From positions 35,427 through 99,426 of the forward strand of contig VLJF02000817.1 of the NCBI GenBank assembly GCA_008360975.2: DNA of 64,000 nt, given 5' to 3'. The DNA is from Lichenostomus cassidix (taxonomy: Eukaryota > Chordata > Aves > Passeriformes > Meliphagidae). Numbering within the stretch: the first letter of the stretch is position 1; each line of letters begins with the position of its first letter. Made by a program: the position numbers and the translations under genes. The notes under the pieces were generated by a model. It saw nothing but the letters and a program-made list of their open reading frames with translations. It ran no database searches and was not told the DNA's origin. This document shows, in pieces, positions 24,701-36,700 of this stretch.

Positions 24701-27700
24701 GAATGATAAAGATCAAAAAACAACTGAAGGGTCGAAGAATCCAAGAATGCTGCAAGAGAAAAGAGGATTTCACCTCCATTTCCACACGGATTTGTCACAC
24801 CAAAGCCCAAAAATCCCAAGAAAATTGCCCCAATCCCAAGAAAAATCCCCCAGGATTTTGTATTTGTCACACAAAAGCCTTTCCTAGAAATAAACTCGAG
24901 TCACCCACTGGCAGAGAAAGCGCCAGGAAGGTATTTTAAGAACACAATCTGTGCAAGTGCCTGCTGGGAGCAGCAGGATGGGGAAAGTGCCAAGTCCTGC
25001 CCCAGTTATTTAGGATTTTAAAATCCAGTTTTCCTGCTTGGTGGGCTGGGAGGTGTGAGAGTGGAAGGGAAAAAAGGGGATTTGTAGGATAAAATGCTCA
25101 AAGTGAATTAGGTGGGTTTAGGGTTGGGTTTGGGGTTGGGTTTAACCTCTGCTTGCGTTTATTTATTTTATGTATTTATTTATTCATCTATGAAGATTAA
25201 GAAGGTTTGAGGTTTTTCTAGGTGAGATGCTGCAGATTACCTGTAATATTGGAAGGGGAAAAAGGGGATTTATAAGATAAAATACCCAAAGTGAATTAGG
25301 TGGGTTTAGGGTTTAGGTTTGGGGTTGTGTTTAGGGTTGGGTTTAATCTCTGCTCAGGTTTATTTATGAAAAATAACAAGTTTTGTGGATTTTCCAGGAG
25401 GGATGCTGCAGATTACCTGAGGTGTAAGACTGGAAGGGAAAAAAGGGGATTTATAGGATAAAACACCCAAAGCAAATTAGGTGGATTCAGGGTTGGGTTT
25501 GGGTTCAGGCTTGGGTTTAGGGCTGGGCTTGGGTTTGGGTTTAGGGTTGGGTTTAACCTCTGCTTGGGTTTATTTATTTTATGTATTTATTTATTCATCT
25601 ATGAAGATTAAGAAGGTTTGAGGTTTTTCTAGGTGAGATGCTGCAGATTACCTGCAAGATTGGAAGGGGGAAAAAGGGGATTTATAAGATAAAATACCCA
25701 AAGTGAATTAGGTGGGTTTGGGGTTGGGTTTGGGTTTAGGCTTGGCTTTAGGATTGGGTTTAGGGTTGTGTTTAGGGTTGGCTTTACGGTTGCTTTAGGG
25801 TTGGGTTTGGGGTTGGGTTTGGGTTTAGTTTTGGGTTTGGGGTTGGGTTTGGGGTTGGATTTGGTTTAGGGTTGGGTTTAGTTTTGGGTTTGGGGTTCTT
25901 TTAGGGTTGGGTTTGTGTTTAGGGTTGTGTTTAGGGTTGGCTTTAGGGCTGGGTTTAGGGTTGGTTTGGGTTGGGTTTAGGGTTGGTTTAGGGTTGGTTT
26001 GGGCTGGGTTTAGGGCTGGGTTTAGGGTTGGTTTGGGTTGGGTTTAGGGTTGGTTTAGGGTTGGTTTGGGTTGGGTTTAGGGCTGGGTTTAGGGTTGGTT
26101 TGGGTTGGGTTTGGGGTTGGGTTTAGGGCTGTGTTTAGAGCAGGATTTAGAGTTGGGTTTAGGGTTGGGTTTGAGTTTAGGGCTGGCTTTAGGGTTGGCT
26201 TTCACCTCTGCTCAGCTTTATTAATAAAAAATAAGATTTCTGAGGCTGTCCCAGGTGGGATTCCTGCCTTACCTGATCTCCAGCTGGTTGGGATCTGCAC
26301 AGTGCAAAGATCATCGGAGGATTCGTCGGTGGAAGTGCCAATAAAATCAAAGTTCAGGCAGTTGTGGGTGAGTTTGAGCAGCTGCATCAGCAGCCCGTGC
26401 TGGCTCTCGTCGTTCAGGTTCAGGTTCTTCCCAGAAGCCTGGGGAAAAATGGGAAAATCCCAGGAAATAGGGGATTGAGAGAAGGGAAAGGAAAAACAAT
26501 CAGCCAGGTGGTTAAATAGAGAGAGGATTGCATTTTATGGAGGATTATAAGGATGGTGTGACACAGGAAACAAGTGGGTTTGCAGGGAGAATTTTGGTAA
26601 ATTCTGTTTTTGTGGCCTGGATTTACATTTATTTTATACTTATTATTTAAATAAAATGCATTTATTTTGATTTATTCCTTCAGAAATGAAATTCCCTCCA
26701 CAAATGTGTTTTTGCCCCAAAAAACAACCCCAGAGGAGAGTTTTTAGGAGGGAATTTCAACCCCAGAAAGAGTATTTTTGCAATGAGAATTGTGGCAAAT
26801 TCCGGCTTTGTCGGCTGGATTTCTATTTATTATTTAAATAAAATGCCTTTATTTCTATTCATTTCTATTTATTCCTTCAGAAATAAAATTCCCTCCAGAA
26901 ATAAAATTCCCTCCCTCCCCTCCTTTTGTAAAATACAAAAAAGTGCATTTTTCCCCTGAAACACAATCCCAGAGCAGAGATGTTAAGAGGGAATTTCAAC
27001 CCTAAAAAGAACATTTTTGCAGTGAGAGTTGAGTTTTATGTCTGTGTTTGTGGCCTGGACTGATATTTATTTTGTATTTATCATTTAAACAAAATGCATT
27101 TATTTCGATCTATTCCTTCAGCAATAAAATTCCCTCCACAAACCCATTTTTCCCCCGAAACACAATCCCAGAGCAGACTTTTCAGAAGCAATTCCAACCC
27201 CCCAAAATCCCATTCCAGCCCCACATAAAGCCGGCAGGCTGACCTGCTTGAGCAAGCTGCAGGACAAGGTGAAGATGTCGAACAAGGAGGAGTCGCGGAA
27301 GGAAGAGGCGATTTTCCTGTGCTTGGTCAGGGGGTGGCTGGTGTCTGCCTGCAGGGACAGCTGGGGTCAGAAATTTGGGGAGAAACAATCCCAAAAGCAG
27401 CAGGACCACTGGGAGATGGAGATGCTCTCCCCAAGAATGACTAAATTGTGGGATCTGAGCTTTTTCCGTGGATAAATCTGAATTTTCAGTATTTTATTGC
27501 TGCCTGGTTATGAGGCTGGGGTGGGTTTATTCCTAATTTATTGCCAGTTTATTCCCAAATTTACTCCAAATTTATTCTCAATTTATTCTCAATTTATTCC
27601 CATATTTATTCCCAAATTTATTCCCAATTGATTCTGAATTGATTCCCAATTTATCACAAATTTACTCCAAATTTATTCTCAATTTATTCTAAATTTATTC

Positions 27701-30700
27701 TCAATTTATTCCCAATTTATTCCCAATTTATCACAAATTTATCCCCAATTTATTCCCAATTATTTATTCCAATTATTTATTCCAAATTTATTCCCAATTT
27801 ATTCCCAATCTATTCCCAATTTATTCCTAATTTATTCCTAATTTATTCCTAATTTATTCCCAATGTATTCCAAATTATTTATTCCAAATTTATTCCCAAT
27901 TTATTCCAAATTTATTCACAAATTTATTCCAAATTTATTCCAAATTTATCCCAAATTTATTCCCAACTTATTCCAAATTTATTCCCAAATTTATTCCAAA
28001 TTTGTTCCAAATTTGTTCCAAATTTGTTCCGAATTTATTTCCAATTTATTTCAAATTTACTGCCAATTTATTCCAAATCTATTCCCAATCTATTCCTAAT
28101 CTATTCCCAATTTACTCCAAATTTATCCCAAATCTATTCCCAATTTATCCCAATCTATTCCCAATTTCCCTTCACTCTCTGCCCAAATCCCCACCAAACC
28201 TGTTCCCAGCAGCATTTGGGGGATTTAGGGATTGGGAATTCCAAACCCCAAAGGGTTCAATCCCAGCTGGAAAATCAACAATTCCAATTCCCCTCCAGGA
28301 GGAGTTAAATTCCATTTAAATGGGACATCAAATTCCAAATTCCAGGTGAAAATTTGCTGGTTTATGGGATAAATTCCACTCCTGGATCTGCCTTTGCATC
28401 CCAGAGCTGGGGAGGAGCAAAACTCAGAGCTTTTTATCCAAAAAATGGGGAAAAGTGAGGAAAAATTCCCATTTTTTGTCATTAATCTGAGCCAAATCCC
28501 ACCTGCCTGGGATGGCAATGGGATGCAGATAAAAATCCATTTTAAAATAATTTTTTCCACTTCCTCAATTCAATTTAAATTTCCAAACACCTCCTGCAGT
28601 ACTGGAGGAAGCAGAGCAGCTCCAATATTTGGATTTTCCACCTGAATTTTCCCAACAATTCCATGGAGGAATTCAAATTCCCTTCCAGAAGGACTTAAAT
28701 CCCATTTAAATGGGACATCAAATTCCAAATTCCAGGTGAAAATTTGCTGTTTTATGGGATAAATTCCACTCCTGGATCTGCCTTTGCATCCCAGAGCTGG
28801 GGAGGAGCAAAACTCAGAGCTTTTTATGCAAAAAAATGGGGGAAAATGAGGCAAAAATCCCGTTTTTTTGTCATTAAGCTGAGCCAAATCCCACCTGCCT
28901 GGGATGGAGTTGGGATGAAAATAAAAATCTATTTTTAAATATTTATTTTCCAGTTCCTCAATTCAATTTAAATTTCCAAACACCTCCTGCAGTACTGGAG
29001 GAAGCAGAGCAGCTAAAAAAATTGGATTTTCCACCTGAATTTTCCCAACAATTCCATGGAGGATCCCAAAATTCCCATCCTGGATATTTTGGGGGAGAAG
29101 GAAAAACCCAAATAACTGGTGGCAAAGCCAAGGTGGATCTAAATTTATCAGGTATTTAAAAGCTGAATTATTCCTCAGCTGGGAAAATTGGGATTTCAGG
29201 GAGTTTAGGGAAATGAAAATAATTTATTTAGTGGTTTAATGGACATTTAAAGCCCTTTGTGGTGATGGAAAATCTCATTTATTTAGGATGGAAATGTAAA
29301 TTCCTTTGGGAAAATGGGAAATTCTTCACCATGGGGATTAAAATAGGGAATTTGGATTCATCAAGGAATTGGGATTCAATCAGGGAATTTAGATTAAATT
29401 GGTGATTTTGGGTTAAATCAGTAAATTGGGATTAAATCCAAGAATTTGGCTTTAATCCCTGGATTTTCCTTGAATTGTTGAATTTGGATTAAATCAGTAA
29501 ATTTAGATTAAATCCAAGAATTTGGCTTCAATCCCTGGATTTTCCTTGAATTGTTGAATTTGGATTAAATGAATGAATTTGGCTTCAGTCACTGAATTTT
29601 CCTTGAATTGCTGAATTTGGCTAAAAGCAAAATTCGTTGGGATGAATTCAAAATGAATTGGGATTAAATGCAAGAATTTGGCTTCAATCACTGAATTTTC
29701 CTTAAATTGTTGAATTTGTAATAAATCCATGAATTTGGCTCGAGTCACTGGGATGGGCTGAAATAAAAAAAAAAATTAAAACTCGATTTAAATCAGCAAA
29801 TTGGGTTGAAATCAGTGAATTTGAGTTGAAATCAGCAAATTGGGTTGAAATCAGTGAATTTGGGTTGAAATCAGGGAATTTGGGTTGAAATCAGTGAATT
29901 TGGGTTGAAATCAGGGAACTTCAGCACTTCAGCTACATCTGTGAAATATTTCCAGGGTGAAAATGGATATTTTTGGAGTTCCCAGCTCTGGTTTTATGAC
30001 TTTTAGGAATCAAAATTTTGCTGAGCTAAACCTTACAAAGCTCAGCTCTCATGCCAGGGTTAAGCAGCTCTCAAAAAAGTGGTTTTTGGTGGTTTTTTTG
30101 GTGTTTTTTGGTGGTTTTTTGGGTGGTTTTTGGGTGGTTTTTGGGTGGTTTTTTTGGTGTTTTTTGGTGGTTTTTTTGGTGGTTTTTGGGGGTTTTTTTG
30201 GTGGGTTTTTTGGTGGTTTTTGGTGGTTTTTTGGTGTTTTTTGGTGTTTTTTGGTGTTTTTTGGTGGTTTTTGGGGTTTTCTTTTGGTGGTTTTTAGGTA
30301 TATTTTTGCTGTCTCTCTGATCCTAAACCCACTCTGAGGTGGCACTTTGTGTTTGTTATTTAAAGAATGGATTTAAATAATCCATTGTTTAAATATTATT
30401 ATGTTATTATAGATTGGATGAATTCTATATTGAATGAAACAATATATTATTATATATAGGAGAAATTAGATATTGAATGAAATAATATATTATTATATAT
30501 TGGATGAATTCTATATTGAGTGAGATAACATTTTATATATTGGATTAATTATAAATTGAATGAAATAATATATTATTTTATTATCTATAGGATGAACCCC
30601 TGAATGCAGGGTTGGAATAAAACACATTTAGGAATAAACTGGGACAGATTTAATATTTCAGATATCAGGGAAATCTTTTTGATCAGTTTTTGATTTCCTT

Positions 30701-33700
30701 ATTTCAATCTTTTAATTTCCTAATTTGGTTAATTTTACTGTAATTGGGAGAGGTGAAGGTTTGTCCAAAGATTCCAACAGACAAATCCTAATCTCTAAAT
30801 TCCCACGGATTTCTAGAAAAACCAGACTTACTTTAACCTGATGAAAAAATCCTAATTAATAAAGATTAATAAATAAACATTTTAAACCCAGATAATAAAT
30901 TTTTTAACCTGACAGACACATCCCCATTTAATTATTTATTTATAAATATTTATTTATTTGTAAATATTTATTTAGAAATATTTACTTATTTATAAATATT
31001 TATTTATAAATATTTCTTTATTTATTTATAAATATTTATTTATAAATATTTCTTTTTATTTATAAATATTTCTTTAGAAATATTTCTTTATTTATTTATA
31101 AATATTTCTTTAGAAATATTTCTTTATTTATAAATATTTCTTTAGAAATATTTCTTTATTTATAAATATTTCTTTATAAATGAATATTTAAAGCTTTGAT
31201 TCATCCTCACAGGAAGTGAAGAATTCTCTGGGGAGATGGAATTTCCTGGGCTAGGAAATGGCAAAGGAAAAAGGTTGGATTAGGATTTAGGAGGAATTTT
31301 TTTTTGGGATTGATTGCTCAAGCCAGGCTTGAGGAAATAAACTGAATTTTGGGAGATTGAAATTAAAATAAAGTTCTGAGGAGCTGAACTTCCTCAGGTC
31401 CAGAAGGAATTGAATTTTTCCCTCGGAAGGAATTGGATTTTTCCCTTGGAAGGAATTGGATTTTTCCCTTGGAAGGAATTGGATTTTTCCCTTGGGATAA
31501 ATCCTCTCTGACACCAATTTAATCCTCCAGGATTTCTCTGGATTTGCCAACATCCAGGAAAATCCAAAGTTAGTTACTCAGCGAGATGTTAAAACCAAAA
31601 TCCTTCGTTCCACTTGGGTTTGTGGAGGAAAATCAGAAAATCAGCCTCAGGAGTGCAGCTGAGAGGGAAAAGCATGGGAAATGATGGGAAATCCTTGGGA
31701 AAACCATGGAAAATTATGGGAAAACCATGGAAAAACCTTGGGAAAACCTTGAGAAAATGATGGAAAAACCATGGGAAAACCTTGGGAAAACAATGGGAAA
31801 ATGATGGAAAACCTTGGGGAAATGATGGGAAAATCATGGGAAAATCATGGGAAAACAATGGAAAAAACATGGAAAAAACCATGAGAAAATGATGGGAAAA
31901 TGATGGAAAAACCCTGGAAAAACCTTGGGAAAACCATGGGAAAATGATGGAAAACCATGGGAAAGCCATGGAAAATGATGGGAAATGAAGGGAAAACGAT
32001 GGGAAAACCATGGAAAAATCTTGGGAAAACTATGGGAAAACCAATGGAAAATGATGGGAAAATGATGGAAAAAAAAACCTTGGGAAAATTATGGGAAAAC
32101 CATGGAAAAACCTTGAGAAAATGATGGGAAAATCTTGGGAATACAATGGGAAATCCAAGGAATTGGGATGGCAAAGGTCAAGCTGCTCCTCCCAGTTCCC
32201 AACAGCAATTCCAAGAGGCTGCAAAACCCTGGAAAAATCCTCAGTTTTTCTGGGAAAAGCTGGAATACTTGGAATGTCCAAACCCCAAAAGGGATACAAC
32301 CTGGAAAATCCAGGATTTTGGGGAATTTTATCCCAGAAATTCACACAGAGTTTCATCCTGGTTTAAAGGGATGATTTAAAAAATGGAGAATTTTGGGTTT
32401 TCAATGAAATTCACTCAGCCTGGATGAAAAGAATGATTTAAAAATGGAGAATTTTGGGGTTTTTCTACCCAAAAAATCAACGGGATGTTCTCACCCTCCC
32501 TGAATAATTCCTTCTCCTCATCCCTCCCAATCCCCAATCCCCAAAAAATTCCCAAACATTCCACATTAAAAACCATGGGAAAAGATGGAAAATGCCAGCA
32601 GAACACAACAAATCCACGACAGCAACTCTCAGCATCTCCCCGCGACAAAAACAACCCAAAAAAACCCCCAAAAAACAACAAAAAACACCAAAACCAACAA
32701 AAAACCCCCAAAACCCCCAAAAAAACCCAAAAAACCCCCCAAAAACCAACCAAAAAACCCCAAAAACCAACCAAAAAAGCCCAAAAACCAACGAAAAAAC
32801 CCCAAAAACCAATGAAAAAAACCCCAAAAACCAATGAAAAAAACCCCAAAAACCAATGAAAAAACCCCAAAAAACCAATGAAAAAACCCCAAAAAACCAA
32901 TGAAAAAACCCCAAAAAACAACCAAAAAACCCAAAAAAACCCCAAAAAACCCAAAAAAACAACCAAAAAAACCCCAAAAAACAACCAAAAAACCCCAAAA
33001 AACAACCAAAAAACCCCAAAAAACAACCAAAAAACCAACGAAAAAACCCCAAAAACCAACAAAAAAAACCATCGAAAAAACCCCAAAAACCAACGAAAAA
33101 ACCCCAAAAAAACCAACAAAAAACCCCCCAAAACAACCAAAAAAACCCTATAAACAACCAAAAAACCCCAAAAAACCAAAGAAAAAACCCCAAAAACCAA
33201 CAAAAAAACCCCAAAAACCAACAAAAAACCCCAAAAACCACCAAAAACCAACGAAAAAACCCCAAAACCCAACGAAAACACCCCAAAACCCCCAAAAAAT
33301 CCCCCAAAACCAACCAAAAAACCCCAAAAAAACCCAAAAAACCCCCAAAAACCAACCAAAAACCCCCAAAAACCAACCAAAAAACCCCAAAAACCAACCA
33401 AAAAACCCCAAAAACCAACCAAAAAACCCCAAACCCAACAACCAAACCCCCCAAAAACCCCCCAGAGCAGAGCAGGAGGGAGCAATACGAATGAGAAAAT
33501 TGGACACTTACTTCACTGAGGAAGGCTGAAGCACTTACTTGATTAATTTCATTCGTCAGCTGCGAGAGGATTGTCACTCCGATGATGCAGTGCTCCACAC
33601 TGTCCTGGGGGGGGAAGGAACAATTGTGGCTTTTTGGGAATTTTTTTGGGATTTTCAAGGGTTGAGTGGATTGGGAGAAAAATTCCTGGCTAAAAAAATG

Positions 33701-36700
33701 GTTTAGTTGGTGGTTTTTGAGGGTGGAAAAAGGGCTGAGAGTGGATTTTAAATGGGATTTGAGTGTTAGCATTTGAAAAATAATAGTTGAGAATTCATAA
33801 TTGAAAATTAATATTTGACAATATAAATTTCTTTTTCATTGGGTTGGAATTCCCAAGGATTGATTGGCTTGGGAGAAAAATTCCTGGCTAAAAAATGGTT
33901 TAATTGTTGTTTTTTTGAGGGTGGAAACAGCCTGGAGAGTGGATTTTCAATGGGATTTGAGTGTTAGCATTTGAAAAATAGTATTTAAGAATTAATGTTT
34001 GAAAATATAAATTTCTTTGGCATTTTTTTGGGATTTCCAAGGATTGAGTGGATTGGGAGAAAAATTCCTGGCTAAAAAAATGGTTTAGTTGGTGGTTTTT
34101 TGAGGGTGGAAAATGCATGGAAAGTGGATTTTAAATGGGGCAAAAGGTGCTAAGGAGGAGTAAGACTAAAAATCTGCCTCTTAATATCTTAATATTGAGA
34201 ATTAATATTTGAGAATATAAATTTCTTTTTCATTGGGTTGGAATTCCCAAGGATTGAGTGGCTTGGGAAAAAAATTCCTGGCTAAAAAAATGGCTTTATG
34301 GTTGGTTTTTTGAGGATGAAGAAAGGGCTGAGAGTGGATTTTAAATGGGATTTGAGTGTTAGCATTTGAAAAATAGTATTTGAGAATTAATAGTTGAGAA
34401 TTAATATTCGAAAATATAAATTGCTTTTTCAGTGGGTTGGAATTCCCAAGGATTGAGTGGATTGGGAGAAAAATTCCTGGTTAAAAAAATGGTTTAGTTG
34501 GTGGTTTTTTGAGGGTGAAAAAAGCCTGGATAGTGGATTTTAAATGTGGTTTAACATCTGTGAGGCTAAAGGTTTTAAGGAAAAATAAGGCTAAAAATAG
34601 ACCTCTGAACTTAATATCTTAATATTAAGTTGAGTATTAATATTTGACCATTAATATTTGAAAATTAATATTTGCGAATTAATATTTGAGAAATAATATT
34701 TGAAAATTAATCCTTGAGAATTAATACTTGAGAAATAATATTTCAGAATTAATATTTGAGAATTAATACCTGAAAAATATTTGATAATTACTATTTGAAA
34801 ATTAATATCTGAATAGTAATATCTGAATAGTAATACTTGAATATTATTGTTGTCACCAGCTTTTTTTTTTCCTCTGTGATGCTCTAACTATGACCAAGTC
34901 TGTTAGGAGTTTTCATAAATTTTTTGGGTGAATTTTAACACAAAACAACTGAAAAAATTCAGGGAATCAACTCCTCCCACCCTTTCAATCCCCACCACCC
35001 TCCTGCCAAGGAGGGCAGCAATTTTTCAGGGAATAAATAAATAAATCCCATTTTTCCCCAGGGAATAAATAAATCAATCCCATTTTTTCCCAGGGAATAA
35101 ATAAATAAATAAATAAATCCCATTTTTCCCAGGGAATAAATACATAAATCCCATTTTTTCCCACGGAATAAATAAATAAATCTCATTTTTCCCAGGGAAC
35201 AAATCCCATTTTTCCCATTCTCCTCATCCACCTGTGGCTGCAGATTCCTCTTCCCTAAAAAAAAAAAAAAAACCCAACAAGGTGAAACCCCCTGGATGGA
35301 ATAAAAACCACCTGGATTTTGTTCCTTTGCCCCAAATTCTGCTCTCCTGTCCTAACTCCTGGCTCTGCCCTAAGCTGCAGCTCCCCAGCCTCATCTGCAA
35401 TAGAGAAATTCACAATATTTCAGCATTTGGGGAGTTTGGACAGGAGAAAAATCCCTGGAAAACAGCTGGAAAACAGCTGGAAAACAGCTGGAAAAACCTC
35501 TGGAAGACCTCTGGAAGACCTCTGGAAAAACCTCTGGAAAACCTCTGGAAAACCTCTGGAAAAACCTCTGGAAAAACCTCTGGAAGAACATCTGGAAGAA
35601 CATCTGGAAGAACATCTGGAAAACCCTCTGGAAAAACCTCTGGAAAACCTCTGGAAAAACCTCTGGAAGAACATCTGGAAGAACATCTGGAAGAACATCT
35701 GGAAAACCCTCTGGAAAAACCTCTGGAAAACCTCTGGAAGAACATCTGGAAAACCTCTGGAAAACCCTCTGGATGCAGGGAAGCTGCTGAGTGTTTTTCC
35801 AGCCAGGAGAAGGGGATGGGAAGAGAAATTCTCCCAGAGTTGAACACATAATTAAAGTTTTTGATTAAAAAAATTCCCACGTTGCCTGAGGCAGGAGGAG
35901 CAGAACGAGGGATTGAGCTCTGGGAATTGCAGCTGAGGAGTGGTTTGGGATGGAGTTAGGAACCCAAAAAAATGTCTTGAAATTCTGTCAGATTCAAATT
36001 CTGCTTCACTGCAGGCAGCTGGGAACGCCTGAGAAGTTAATGGTTAGCTAAAAAAATAGGATTTAGTTTAAAAAAACTCAGGTTTTAACTAAAAAAATAG
36101 GATTTAGCTAAAAAAAATAGTATTTAACTAAAAAAAAAATCAGTATTTAGCTAAAAAATTTAGGATTTAGCTAAAAAAAAATCAGTATTTAGCTAAAAAA
36201 ATCCGGATTTAACTAAAAAAAATCAGGATTTAGCTAAAAAATTAGGATTTAGCTAAAAAAAATCAGTATTTAGTTAAAAAATTAGGATTTAGCTAAAAAA
36301 AATCAGTATTTAGTTAAAAAATTAGGATTTAGCTAAAAAAATCAAGATTTAGCTAAAAAAATTAGGATTTAGCTAAAAAAAAAAATCTGACCTGCAGGAA
36401 GCTGCTGCAAACTCCTGGATTTGGGAATGAGCTCAGGGATCTGACCTGCAGGAACTTGGTGAAATCTCCTGGATTTAGGGAATTCTGGAAACCTGACCTG
36501 CAGGAAGCTGCTGCAAACTCCCAGCTTTGGGGACAGGCTGGGGGATCTGACCTGCAGGAACCCGGGAAAAACTCCTGGATTTTGGGAATTCTGGCAATCT
36601 GACCTGCAGGAAGCTGCCGAAAACTCCCAGATTTGGGAATGAGCTCAGGGATCTGACCTGCAGGAAGCTGCTGAAAACTCCAGGATTTGGCAGATTTGGG

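Noticed and set aside
25700..26200. True telomere or telomeric end
   Set aside because: The array is degenerate, internal to an intron and flanked by exons of one gene on both sides.
32415..33772. Long ORFs on both strands (up to 431 codons) over the A/C array
   Set aside because: The translations are monotonous W-F-G or K-P-N-Q repeats of a two-letter array; the only real coding part is the 66-nt XPO7 exon 5.
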